This document shows positions 1 to 8,046 of a stretch of DNA of 64,000 bases, piece after piece (position 1 is the stretch's first letter; each line of letters begins with the position of its first letter). The stretch comes from Salinisphaera sp052044135 (lineage in GTDB: Bacteria; Pseudomonadota; Gammaproteobacteria; Nevskiales; Salinisphaeraceae): contig NZ_JBQDYF010000005.1 in the NCBI RefSeq assembly GCF_052044135.1, positions 1 to 64,000 on the forward strand. The letters are read 5' to 3'. The position numbers and the translations under genes were made by a program. The notes beneath the pieces were generated by a model. That model had not been told where the DNA came from. It worked only from the letters and a program-made list of their open reading frames with translations, and did not search any database.

Positions 1-259
1 GAATGACCGTATCGCCGAGCGCTTCGATCTCGTCGGCACAGGCTTCGAGAAACGCTGCGCGGGTTTCCGGATCGGTGGTGGAGAAGGTATCGAAGGCGTC
101 GTGCGCGGCTTCGGCAGCGGCGCTGACTTCCACGGATGTCGCTTCGAAGAAGTCCTGCTTGTAGGGGGTGTTGTCCTCGGCGGCCTTGCTCGACATCGGG
201 GTCGAGCCGGCGGCCACGCGCGAGCCTTTGATGAACTGTTGGCCGGTGATCTCGGGCAT
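1..259 (-). CDS. 2-oxoglutarate semialdehyde dehydrogenase (aldehyde dehydrogenase family), N-terminal part
   Basis: Only the first 86 codons are inside the window and the gene runs off the left edge. It starts at ATG 259 with a good ribosome site (AGGAG, 6 nt upstream). The protein begins MPEITGQQFIKGSRV, the entry strand typical of NADP-linked alpha-ketoglutarate semialdehyde dehydrogenases. The conserved catalytic Cys and Glu lie outside the window. It is downstream of udh on the same strand. In the oxidative uronate pathway this enzyme performs the last step, oxidising 2-oxoglutarate semialdehyde (the KdgD product) to 2-oxoglutarate. The assignment rests on the N-terminal sequence plus context. 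Confidence 0.8.
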   Translation of the reverse strand, partial: MPEITGQQFIKGSRVAAGSTPMSSKAAEDNTPYKQDFFEATSVEVSAAAEAAHDAFDTFSTTDPETRAAFLEACADEIEALGDTVI

Positions 260-281
260 GGAGAGCTCCTTTCTAGATCAA

Positions 282-294
282 GACAATTAAGAAC
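282..294. promoter_or_regulatory. Candidate operator, copy 1 (CAATTAAGA core)
   Basis: The 9-mer CAATTAAGA at 284-292 lies 25 bp upstream of the aldehyde dehydrogenase start codon. The same 9-mer recurs at 4184-4192 in the dctP/gntR intergenic region, and a one-mismatch copy is at 5063-5071 before kdgD. On the opposite strand copies 1 and 2 share TCTTAATTGT followed closely by TGATC. I infer these are sites for the cluster's GntR regulator. Confidence 0.35.
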
Positions 295-410
295 AGCGAA
301 GACATTCCATCTGTCGCCATGGCGCGCCTTCGCTCCTTTGAGCCGTTAGCGGGTTGATGGTGACGATCACCATGTAATACAAGCGCTGGGCGTGTGTATG
401 TTCAACACAA

Positions 411-1214
411 TCAGTGGGTGTCTTCCGGATGGCCGGCGGCTGCGAAATCGCCACCCTGATAGACCACGGCAGGGTCGTCCGGATCTTGTGGGGCCGCCTC
501 GGCAAGCACCGTATCCCGCCACCGGGCGGCGCTATGGCGTGGTCGCCAGCCCAGGAAATCCGCGGCCGAGTTGTCCCACCAGCGCTCGTCGTTGTCGGAG
601 GCGCCATAGACGATGGTGTTGCCGAGCCGCGGGGCAGTGAAGGCGCGTTCGCACAGGTCCGCGAGATCCTCGGGCGCCAGCCAGGTCGCGAGCATGCGGG
701 GGTTCTTCGGCTGCTCGAAACACGATCCGATCCGGATCGACAGACATTCCTGGCCGAACTTGTCGAAATACAGGCGGGCCAGGTTCTCGCCGAACGCCTT
801 GGAGACGCCATAGAGCGAATCCGGCCGGGGCAGGCTTTGTGCGTCGAGTTTGTCTTCGCGCTTGTAGTAGCCGACCACATGATTGGAGCTGGCAAACACG
901 ATGCGCGGCCGGCCATGGGCACGGGCGGCTTCGAACAGGTTGTAGCCGCCCATGATGTTGGCATCGAGGATCTGGTCGAACGGCTTTTCGACCGAGATGC
1001 CGCCGAGATGGATGATGCCGTCGCAGCCGGCGATCAGTTCATCCACTGCCGCGCGGTCTGCCAGGTCACAGGCGGTAAAACTCTCGTGCTCGGCAATATC
1101 GTCGATGCCTTGACGGTCCGACAGCACCACATGGGTCGCGAACCGCGAAACGAGCGGCCGCAGAGCGGTGCCCACACCGCCGGCCGCGCCCGTCAACAGA
1201 AGCCGTTGCAGCAT
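411..1214 (-). CDS. udh: Uronate dehydrogenase (NAD+)
   Basis: This 267-aa protein oxidises D-galacturonate or D-glucuronate to the aldaro-lactone, the first step of the oxidative uronate route. It has the SDR-type nucleotide motif TGAAGGVG at residues 8-15, the catalytic Y135-x3-K139 (YGVSK), and the family-typical stretches FASSNHVVGYY and VYQGG. Length and motifs match the known Pseudomonas and Agrobacterium enzymes. The start at 1214 is preceded by AAGGAG. It lies 19 bp after dctM on the same strand and before the semialdehyde dehydrogenase, so one transcript dctPQM-udh-ald is likely. It acts in the cytoplasm. Confidence 0.93.
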   Translation of the reverse strand: MLQRLLLTGAAGGVGTALRPLVSRFATHVVLSDRQGIDDIAEHESFTACDLADRAAVDELIAGCDGIIHLGGISVEKPFDQILDANIMGGYNLFEAARAHGRPRIVFASSNHVVGYYKREDKLDAQSLPRPDSLYGVSKAFGENLARLYFDKFGQECLSIRIGSCFEQPKNPRMLATWLAPEDLADLCERAFTAPRLGNTIVYGASDNDERWWDNSAADFLGWRPRHSAARWRDTVLAEAAPQDPDDPAVVYQGGDFAAAGHPEDTH

Positions 1215-1233
1215 GGCTTGCTCCTTAGCGATT

Positions 1234-2514
1234 TCAATTCAGAAGATGCGGCAGCGTCATGGATATCGGTGCGATATAAGTCGTGAGCATGAGCGCTGCG
1301 AGGATGGCCAGATAGAATGGCCAGATCGTTTTGGCGGCTTGCTCGATGGGGATATCACCGATTGCACAGCCGACAAACAGGCAGGCGCCGACCGGTGGGG
1401 TGCACAGGCCGAGCCCCAGGTTCATCATCATCACCACGCCGAACTGGATCGGATCCATGCCGATATCGGTGACCACCGGGAGGAATATGGGGGTGCAGAT
1501 GAGGATGAGCGCGGCCATGTCCATGATCATGCCCAGCACCAGCAGCATGAGGTTGAGCAACAGCAGGATCACATAAGGATTGCTCGACACCGAGGTCAGA
1601 AACGTCGCGAGATTGTCCGGTACGCGATATAGCGCCAGCAGATAGGCGAACGCCGAGGCGCAGCCGACCAGAATCATTACCAGCGAGGTTGTGCGCACTG
1701 CCTGGGCGACTGCTGTTTTAAACGCGCTCCAGGTCAGCTCGCGATATACGAGCAGCGTGACGACCAGCGCATAGATGGCGCCGAAAGCGCCGGATTCGGT
1801 CACCGTGAGTACGCCCGACAGCACGCCGCCGACGATGATCACTGCCGTGAGTAGACCCGGCAGCGACACGATGAAGCTCGTTAACAGCACCATCCAGCCG
1901 GGGAAAGGCTCCGAACCGTAGCCGCGCTTGACCGCAACCGCGTAGGCGGCCACCGCCAGGCACAGACACATCAGAATGCCCGGCACGATGCCGGCGATGA
2001 ACAGCTTGCCCACTGATATGCCGCCGCCGGCGGCCACCACATAGAGCAGCATGTTGTGGCTTGGCGGGATCACTACGCCGGCGGTGGACGACGTCACCGT
2101 CACGTTGACCGCGTAGTCGGCGTCGTAGCCTTTTTCCTTCATCACTGGCATCAGGATCGAGCCGAGCGCCGAGGTATCGGCCACGGCCGAACCGGAAATA
2201 CCGCCGAACAGCATCGAGGAGACGACGTCCACCATGCCGAGCCCACCGCGCATGCGGCCTACGGCGGCGGCTGCAAAGCGGACCAGCCGGTTGGCGATGC
2301 CGCCGTGCAGCATGAGTTCGCCAGCGAAGATAAAAAACGGTATTGCCAGCAACGAGAAACTCGCAATGCCCGACAGAATGCGCTGGAACGCGACGAACAG
2401 GGGTAGCCCTTCGTAGAGGAAGGTCGCGATAGAAGCAAGTCCGAGCGCGAAGGCTACGGGCGCGCCGGCGATCAAGCCGACAAAGAAAAGCCCGAAGAGA
2501 ATGATCAGTCCCAT
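1234..2514 (-). CDS. dctM: TRAP transporter large permease subunit (DctM family)
   Basis: This 426-aa, very hydrophobic protein has the many transmembrane segments expected of DctM, including the FFIFAGELMLHGGIA and MLFGGISGSAVADTSALG segments typical of the family. I start it at ATG 2514 (MGLIILFG) because this overlaps the dctQ stop as TGATG, and residues upstream of it look like the dctQ shadow. It forms the sodium-coupled inner-membrane channel with DctQ and takes ligand from the periplasmic DctP. Context with udh, kdgD, gci and gli makes a uronate the likely substrate; the sequence alone does not prove it. Confidence 0.9.
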   Translation of the reverse strand: MGLIILFGLFFVGLIAGAPVAFALGLASIATFLYEGLPLFVAFQRILSGIASFSLLAIPFFIFAGELMLHGGIANRLVRFAAAAVGRMRGGLGMVDVVSSMLFGGISGSAVADTSALGSILMPVMKEKGYDADYAVNVTVTSSTAGVVIPPSHNMLLYVVAAGGGISVGKLFIAGIVPGILMCLCLAVAAYAVAVKRGYGSEPFPGWMVLLTSFIVSLPGLLTAVIIVGGVLSGVLTVTESGAFGAIYALVVTLLVYRELTWSAFKTAVAQAVRTTSLVMILVGCASAFAYLLALYRVPDNLATFLTSVSSNPYVILLLLNLMLLVLGMIMDMAALILICTPIFLPVVTDIGMDPIQFGVVMMMNLGLGLCTPPVGACLFVGCAIGDIPIEQAAKTIWPFYLAILAALMLTTYIAPISMTLPHLLN

Positions 2515-3119
2515 CAGCGTGTCGCTCCCGGCCCGGCGAACAGGCGTTCGATGAAGTCGAAGATAGTGAACGCGACGATCAGGATGCCGCAGAGCACCAG
2601 CGGCGCGGCGCGCCACGCCGCCGTGACGCCGAGCATCGGCAGCTCGTGATTGGCATTCGTGAGCGTAAGAACCCAGCCCTGCCAGGCCATGATGGCGCCG
2701 AAGGCGATAACCATGAGGTCCGCCAGCACGTGCAAGGTATGTCGGGGCCAGTAAGGAAGCCCCTTGCGCACGAAGTCGATGCTCAGATGCGTGTGTCGAT
2801 GCACGCCGGCCGCCGTGCCGAGGCAGACGATGTAGATGATCAGCAGCAATGAGAGCTGTTCGATCCAGGTCGGCGTGTTGTTGAGTATATAGCGTCCGTA
2901 AACCAGCCAGCCGAAACTGCCCACGATGAACACCAGGCCCATGCCGGCTGCCAGCATGCAGAGCCAGGCGATGCCGTCGAGAACCCGACGTACCGCCGCC
3001 AATACGGGCGGCGTGGGCGAATCCGGCGGCGACTTGCCGGCCGGCGGTTGCCGAATGCCGGCCGCCCTGGCGGCCGGCATATCGTGTTCATCAGTCGCGG
3101 GTAGCACGCTCATGGCCAT
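2514..3119 (-). CDS. dctQ: TRAP transporter small permease subunit (DctQ family)
   Basis: This 201-aa inner-membrane protein has four predicted membrane helices after a roughly 45-residue Pro/Ala-rich cytoplasmic N-terminus. The motif W-IEQLSLLLIIYIVCLGTAAG and the H-x-H-x-SIDFV stretch are typical of DctQ. It lies 3 bp after dctP and overlaps dctM by the TGATG junction at 2512-2516. The N-terminal extension is longer than usual; an internal start such as Met14 is possible but I see no better ribosome site there. Confidence 0.88.
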   Translation of the reverse strand: MAMSVLPATDEHDMPAARAAGIRQPPAGKSPPDSPTPPVLAAVRRVLDGIAWLCMLAAGMGLVFIVGSFGWLVYGRYILNNTPTWIEQLSLLLIIYIVCLGTAAGVHRHTHLSIDFVRKGLPYWPRHTLHVLADLMVIAFGAIMAWQGWVLTLTNANHELPMLGVTAAWRAAPLVLCGILIVAFTIFDFIERLFAGPGATR

Positions 3120-3122
3120 CGT

Positions 3123-4115
3123 TCACTGCGTATTGCGAATCTTCTGCACCAGGCTCTTCTGCGCCGGGTGCGCCTTGTAGAACTTGGCGTAGACCGGCTT
3201 CATGGCGTCCTGGAACGGCTTAAGGTTCTTGATCTGGTTGATCCTGGCGCCGTGGTTCGCGACGTATTTCTTGGCTTCGTGCGAATCCTTGGCCCAGAGT
3301 CGGCGCTGTTCCTTGGCGGCCGCGATCGCGGCCTGGCGCACGATCTTCTGATCCTTGGCCGATAGCGCGTCCCAACTGGCCTTGGAGATACACAGACACT
3401 CCGGGACGATCAGGTGGTCGTCTTCCGAGTAATACTTCGCCACTTCGTAATGGTTGGTCTCCTTGTAGGACGGATAGTTGTTCTCGGCGCCATCGATCAC
3501 CCCGTTCTTGAGCGCCTGGTAGACATCGCTGAACGGCATCGGCGTGGCGTTGCCGCCGAGGGCCGCAACCATGTCCACGTACAAGTCGTTGTCTTGTACG
3601 CGGATCTTCATGCCCTTCAGATCGGACGGCTTTCGGATCGGGTGTTTCGAGTTGTAGAAACTGCGTGCGCCGGAATCGAACCAGGACAGCACCACCAGGC
3701 CTTTTCTCTTCATGGCGGCGGCGAACCGGTCGCCGATCGGGCCATCCATGACGTGGTGCATCTGCTGCACACTGTTAAACAGGTAGGGTAGGGAGAGTAC
3801 GTCGGTCTTGGGTACGTACTGGCCCATCGGACTCATGTTGAAGTTCGCGAAATTGATTGCGCCATTGCTGACCTGCTGAATGGCATCGGTTTGATCGCCC
3901 AGCACGGCGTTGTTGTATACCGTGGCCTGGATGTCGCCGTGTGTTTTCTTGGTGATTGTTTGGGCGAACTGCTTGAGCGCCACCGAGTTGGGATAGCCGG
4001 GGCTGTGGATGTTCCATCCGCGCCAGGTGGTGGCGGAGGCCGACGCGGCCAGCGATAGGCCAGCCACCAGACCGGCTGCGAGCAGAGTTCGGTGGGTGAG
4101 TGTACTCATTGTCAT
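3123..4115 (-). CDS. dctP: TRAP transporter periplasmic solute-binding protein (DctP family)
   Basis: This 330-aa secreted binding protein has an N-terminal signal peptide (hydrophobic core LLAAGLVAGLSLAASASA) followed by mature sequence starting near TTWRGWNIHSP. Conserved DctP features include the IRVQDNDLYVDMVAALGGNATPM-type region with the substrate-contacting Arg, and DGAENNYPSY. I chose ATG 4115 rather than an upstream in-frame start because AAGGAG sits 7 nt before it. First gene of the likely dctPQM-udh-ald operon, divergent from the GntR regulator. Family members for uronates share this context, so galacturonate/glucuronate is the inferred ligand. Confidence 0.9.
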   Translation of the reverse strand: MTMSTLTHRTLLAAGLVAGLSLAASASATTWRGWNIHSPGYPNSVALKQFAQTITKKTHGDIQATVYNNAVLGDQTDAIQQVSNGAINFANFNMSPMGQYVPKTDVLSLPYLFNSVQQMHHVMDGPIGDRFAAAMKRKGLVVLSWFDSGARSFYNSKHPIRKPSDLKGMKIRVQDNDLYVDMVAALGGNATPMPFSDVYQALKNGVIDGAENNYPSYKETNHYEVAKYYSEDDHLIVPECLCISKASWDALSAKDQKIVRQAAIAAAKEQRRLWAKDSHEAKKYVANHGARINQIKNLKPFQDAMKPVYAKFYKAHPAQKSLVQKIRNTQ

Positions 4116-4181
4116 TATGCGGCTCCTTCCTCGGTGCGTGCCGATCACGGTTGTTGTAAGATGACAGAGCTACGGTGATCA

Positions 4182-4194
4182 TACAATTAAGACG
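4182..4194. promoter_or_regulatory. Candidate operator, copy 2 (CAATTAAGA core)
   Basis: CAATTAAGA at 4184-4192 is an exact copy of the 9-mer before the aldehyde dehydrogenase gene. It is in the 165-bp divergent region between dctP and the GntR gene, where an operator could control both directions. Binding is inferred from position and recurrence only. Confidence 0.35.
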
Positions 4195-4280
4195 TTGGTC
4201 GAAAAGGCATGGTTTGCTGCGGATGGCTGGGCGGGAAAATCTGACAGTGGGACCGGCTCGAGCACCAAGGGGTGAATGAC

Positions 4281-5042
4281 GTGAGTAATCCAGAAATCAG
4301 CGCGGATACGCCAAAAAAACGTGCGGCTGCACCATCGAAAAAGAAGAAGAACCGACGCAATCTCGTCGCCGAAGTCAGTGGTCGTCTGCGCGAGTTCATC
4401 GTTGGTGGCGACCTGCGGCCGGGCGACAAGCTGCCCAGCGAAGCGGGCCTGACGCGCGAATACAGCGTGAGCCGCACGGTGGTGCGGGAAGCTATCGCTT
4501 CACTGCGCGCCGATGGGCTGGTCGATGTCCGCCATGGCGTGGGCGTTTTCGTGCGCGAGCCCACCGAGCAGGGGCCTGGCTTCAAACCGGTGGATCGGGC
4601 GCGAATATCCTCGATGATCGAAGTGCTGGAATTGCGTTCGGCCATCGAGATCGAGGCCGCGGCGCTGGCCGCCGAGCGCCGCTCGCCGGCTCAGGAAGAG
4701 ATTCTGTTCGAACGCTTCGACGATCTGAACCGTCTCATCGAAGCGGATCAGCCCACCGTCGCGGCCGATATGGCGCTGCACCTGGCGGTGGCGGACGCCA
4801 CCAACAATCCGCGTTTTCGCGAATTTCTTACCCTCATGGGGGAGCATCTGATACCGCGTTCGGCGTTGCCCGAAAATGTCGAGGCTGCTGCGCCCGAGGG
4901 CTACATGGAGCAGATCCAGGCCGAGCATCTCGCCCTCATTCGGGCGGTGTCGGAACGCGATATCGACAGCGCCCGCGAAGCCATGCGGGCGCACCTCAAG
5001 GGTAGCCAGAATCGCTATCGGCGCCTGATTCGTGGCGCTTAG
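4281..5042 (+). CDS. GntR-family transcriptional regulator (FadR/FCD subfamily)
   Basis: This is the probable regulator of the uronate cluster. A Lys-rich N-terminal tail (KKRAAAPSKKKKNRR) precedes the winged helix-turn-helix (RPGDKLPSEAGLTREYSVSR, then TVVREAIASLRADGLVDVRHGVGVFV), followed by an all-helical FCD ligand domain with the metal-binding pattern of the family (H in ADMALHLAVA, H near EHLALIRA). Two GTG starts are possible, 4272 and 4281. I prefer 4281 because AAGGGG lies 8 nt upstream. It is divergent from dctP and 90 bp before kdgD. Such regulators usually repress and are released by a pathway acid. Confidence 0.88.
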   Translation: MSNPEISADTPKKRAAAPSKKKKNRRNLVAEVSGRLREFIVGGDLRPGDKLPSEAGLTREYSVSRTVVREAIASLRADGLVDVRHGVGVFVREPTEQGPGFKPVDRARISSMIEVLELRSAIEIEAAALAAERRSPAQEEILFERFDDLNRLIEADQPTVAADMALHLAVADATNNPRFREFLTLMGEHLIPRSALPENVEAAAPEGYMEQIQAEHLALIRAVSERDIDSAREAMRAHLKGSQNRYRRLIRGA

Positions 5043-5060
5043 ACCATGTGGTAATATCTC

Positions 5061-5073
5061 TTCAATTATGAGA
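5061..5073. promoter_or_regulatory. Candidate operator, copy 3 (CAATTATGA core)
   Basis: CAATTATGA at 5063-5071 differs by one base from copies 1 and 2. It sits inside an inverted repeat, TATCTC (5055-5060) and GAGATA (5070-5075), about 60 bp upstream of the kdgD start. This is a likely control site for kdgD-gci-gli. Confidence 0.35.
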
Positions 5074-5132
5074 TAAGATGAGTTAGGGTCGGCGGTATCC
5101 ACCACGCAATCGGAGCGGTACCGCCGAATCTT

Positions 5133-6035
5133 ATGCAGCCCATTGAACTGAAGTCCGCGCTGGCCTCCGGCCTGCTTTCCTTCCCGGTCACGCCTTTCGA
5201 TGCCGACGGCGACTTCGCGCCCGGGCCCTATGCCGAGCATATCGGCTGGTTGTCCGGCTTCGACGCGGCGACCCTGTTTGCCGCCGGAGGCACCGGGGAG
5301 TTCTTCTCGCTCGCGCCTGAGGAAATCCCGCAGATCGTGCGCGAGGCCAAGGCCGCGGCCGGTGACACGCCCATCGTGTCCGGCTGCGGCTATGGCACGC
5401 GCATGGCCGTATCGATTGCGCGCGAGGTCGAGGCCGCCGGAGCCGATGGTATTCTACTGTTGCCGCATTATCTGATCGGGGTCAGTCAGGCGGGCTTGAT
5501 GGCGCATATCCAGACGATCTGCGAAGCCGTGGATGTCGGCGTGATCGTCTACAATCGCGGCAACTCGATCCTGCAGGCCGATACGCTCGAAGCCTTGTGC
5601 GAGCGCTGCCCGAATCTCATCGGGTTCAAGGATGGCTCCGGTGATATCGGTCTGGTCCGCGAGATCACGGCGCGACTCGGCGACCGGCTCACGTATCTGG
5701 GTGGCATGCCGACGGCGGAACTGTTCGCCGAGGCCTATCTGGGCGCCGGGGTCACGACCTATTCCTCGGCCGTGTTCAACTTTGTGCCGGAGCTGGCTCA
5801 GCGCTTCTACAACGCGCTGCGTGCCGGCGATCATGCGCAGACGACCGCCATCCTCAACGATTTCTTCTACCCCTTCGCTGCGATCCGCGACCGCAACGTG
5901 GGCTATGCGGTGTCGGCGATCAAGGCTGGCGTGCGCCGGGCTGGGTTCGATGCCGGACCCGTGCGGCCGCCGTTGACCGATCTCACCGAAGAGGAGAGCG
6001 AGATGATGGCTTCGCTCATTCGGAGTGCCGGCTGA
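5133..6035 (+). CDS. kdgD: 5-dehydro-4-deoxyglucarate dehydratase
   Basis: This 300-aa DapA/NAL-superfamily TIM barrel dehydrates and decarboxylates 5-keto-4-deoxy-D-glucarate to 2-oxoglutarate semialdehyde. It shows GGTGE at residues 52-56, the catalytic Tyr140 in VIVYNRGN and the Schiff-base Lys166 in GFKDGSGD. The C-terminal PVRPPLTDLT is characteristic of KdgD rather than DapA. First gene of a plus-strand operon; its TGA overlaps the gci start (TGATG at 6033-6037). It acts in the cytoplasm between the Gci product and the semialdehyde dehydrogenase. Confidence 0.93.
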   Translation: MQPIELKSALASGLLSFPVTPFDADGDFAPGPYAEHIGWLSGFDAATLFAAGGTGEFFSLAPEEIPQIVREAKAAAGDTPIVSGCGYGTRMAVSIAREVEAAGADGILLLPHYLIGVSQAGLMAHIQTICEAVDVGVIVYNRGNSILQADTLEALCERCPNLIGFKDGSGDIGLVREITARLGDRLTYLGGMPTAELFAEAYLGAGVTTYSSAVFNFVPELAQRFYNALRAGDHAQTTAILNDFFYPFAAIRDRNVGYAVSAIKAGVRRAGFDAGPVRPPLTDLTEEESEMMASLIRSAG

Positions 6036-7174
6036 TGCGTGTCTCGGAGGTCCGCACGCACGGCCTGGATCACGGGCTGGCCGAACCATTCGAGAGCGCT
6101 TCCGGGCGCTTCGAGCGGCGCCAGCACTGTCTCGTCGAAGTGATCTGCGACGATGGTACGATCGGCTGGGGTGAGTGTCTCGGCCCGCCACGGGTGAACG
6201 CGGCGGCGGTCGAGGCATACGCCGCGTTGCTGATTGGGCGCGATCCGCTGGCTACCGACGTGCGTTGGCTGGAGCTTTATCACGCGCTGCGCGATCAGGG
6301 GCAGCGTGGCGTGACCGTGACCGCGCTGTCGGGCATCGATATCGCGCTCTGGGACATCAAGGGCAAGCACTTCGGCGTGCCGGTGTCCACGTTGATGGGC
6401 GGTCGTTTCCGCGACACGGTCCAGGCCTATGCCACAGGCGGCTTTCGTCCGGACGGCCCGGATCGCACCGCGGCCACCGCCGCGGAAACGGCACGTTATG
6501 TCGCGGAAGGCTTCGCTGCGGTCAAGATCAAGATCGGGTTTGGCTACGACGAGGATATGGCGACGATCGCCGCGGTACGCGAGGCGATCGGATCGGAGAC
6601 CCGGCTGATGATCGACGCCAACCACGGTTACGATGCACTCGAGGCGATCGAAGTCGGGCGAGCTGCGGCGCGCTTCGACATCGACTGGTTCGAGGAGCCG
6701 GTGATCCCGGAAGAACCGGCGGTGTACGCCCGGGTGCGCGCAGCGCAGCCTTTGCCGTTGGCCGGCGGTGAAACCTGGCACGGTCGCCACGGCATGCGCC
6801 AGGCGCTGGAAGCCGGGGCGGTCGATATCCTGCAGCCGGATGTCTGCGGCACCGGCGGTTTCAGCGAAATGCGTCGTATCGTCGACATGGCCGGCCTGTA
6901 TGGCGTGCGTGTCGTCCCGCACGTCTGGGGCAGCGGCATCGCACTGGCCGCCAGCCTGCATTGCCTGGCGACCATCCCGTTCGCGCCCCCGCGACCCAGC
7001 CCCCGGGCGCCGATACTGGAATTCGACCGCACCCCGAATCCGATTCGTCAGGCGGTCCTGCGCGCGCCGATCGAGCACGAGCAGGGGTGGGTTCGCGTGC
7101 CGGAGGGGCCCGGTCTTGGCATCGAGATCGATCGTGATGCGTTGACGCGCTATGTCCGGGCGGACGCCGATTGA
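6035..7174 (+). CDS. gci: D-galactarolactone cycloisomerase (enolase superfamily)
   Basis: This 379-aa member of the mandelate racemase/muconate lactonizing group converts aldaro-lactone to 5-keto-4-deoxyglucarate. Enolase-superfamily residues are visible: K164/K166 in KIKIG, metal ligands D194 and E220 with E246, and H296 in VVPHVWG. Long stretches such as FESASGRFERR, WGECLGPPR and ALRDQGQRG, and the C-terminal FDRTPNPIRQAVL, match my memory of the Agrobacterium Gci protein. It is translationally coupled to kdgD upstream and to the lactone isomerase downstream (TGATG at 7172-7176). Confidence 0.92.
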   Translation: MRVSEVRTHGLDHGLAEPFESASGRFERRQHCLVEVICDDGTIGWGECLGPPRVNAAAVEAYAALLIGRDPLATDVRWLELYHALRDQGQRGVTVTALSGIDIALWDIKGKHFGVPVSTLMGGRFRDTVQAYATGGFRPDGPDRTAATAAETARYVAEGFAAVKIKIGFGYDEDMATIAAVREAIGSETRLMIDANHGYDALEAIEVGRAAARFDIDWFEEPVIPEEPAVYARVRAAQPLPLAGGETWHGRHGMRQALEAGAVDILQPDVCGTGGFSEMRRIVDMAGLYGVRVVPHVWGSGIALAASLHCLATIPFAPPRPSPRAPILEFDRTPNPIRQAVLRAPIEHEQGWVRVPEGPGLGIEIDRDALTRYVRADAD

Positions 7175-8040
7175 TGCGCGATATCCCGGTTAACACGCGC
7201 CCTCTCGATGGCCCGGCACCCCGGATCGATGTGCCCGAAGGCGCAACCGACTGTCACATCCATGTCTATCTCGAGGGTTACGCGTCGCAGCCCGGCGGGC
7301 CGCCGATCGCCGAACTGGCCACGCCCGACGATTATGCCGTGGTCCAGCGCCGCCTGGGCCTGGAACGGGTCGTCATCACCCAGTCCAATGCTTACCAGTT
7401 CGATAACGGCGCGACGATCGCGGGTCTGAAAGCCGTCGGCGCCGAAACCGCGCGCGGTGTGGTGGTCGTCGGGCCGGACACGACCGATGCCGAGCTGGCC
7501 GAATACCATGCACTCGGCGTGCGCGGGGCCCGTATCATGAATCTGCCGGGCGGTGCTGTGGGTATCGACGGCATGGCCGAAGTCGAAGCCCGTATCCGCG
7601 GATGGGGTTGGCATTTGATGGTGCAGTTCGACGGCCGCGAGATCGAGCGCCACCGGCCGGCGCTGGAAGCGACCCAGGTCGACTACATCATCGACCACAC
7701 CGGCAAGTTCCTGGCGCCGGTATCGGCCGATGATCCACGCGTGGATACTCTGCTGCGGCTGATCGATCGCGGCAATGCCTGGTTCAAGATCGCCGGCCTG
7801 TACGAAACCAGCCGTGTCGGTGCGCCGGATTTCGCCGATGTCGCGCCGATCGCGCGCCGTGTGATCGCGCATGCGCCGGAGCGCGTGATCTGGGGCTCGA
7901 ACTGGCCGCATGTCGGCGTCGCGCGTGCGGATTACCCGGACGATGCCGTCCTGCTCGACAATCTGGCGGATATGGCCGACGAGGCGACGCGCCGGCGCAT
8001 CCTGGTCGATAATCCGGCCGCGCTCTACGGCTTTGCCTGA
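7174..8040 (+). CDS. gli: D-galactarolactone isomerase (amidohydrolase family)
   Basis: This 288-aa protein of the amidohydrolase-2 (PDC hydrolase) family interconverts 1,4- and 1,5-aldaro-lactones, so that both glucaro- and galactaro-lactone from Udh reach Gci. It has the N-terminal metal motif DCHIH (residues 26-30), a central IDHTGKF block, and the C-terminal WGSNWPHVG block with the metal-linked residues of the family. ATG 7174 is chosen because it overlaps the gci stop; a TTG one codon upstream is also in frame. It is the last gene of the operon, ending 6 bp before the convergent pyrF stop. Confidence 0.88.
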   Translation: MRDIPVNTRPLDGPAPRIDVPEGATDCHIHVYLEGYASQPGGPPIAELATPDDYAVVQRRLGLERVVITQSNAYQFDNGATIAGLKAVGAETARGVVVVGPDTTDAELAEYHALGVRGARIMNLPGGAVGIDGMAEVEARIRGWGWHLMVQFDGREIERHRPALEATQVDYIIDHTGKFLAPVSADDPRVDTLLRLIDRGNAWFKIAGLYETSRVGAPDFADVAPIARRVIAHAPERVIWGSNWPHVGVARADYPDDAVLLDNLADMADEATRRRILVDNPAALYGFA

Positions 8041-8046
8041 GCCGAC

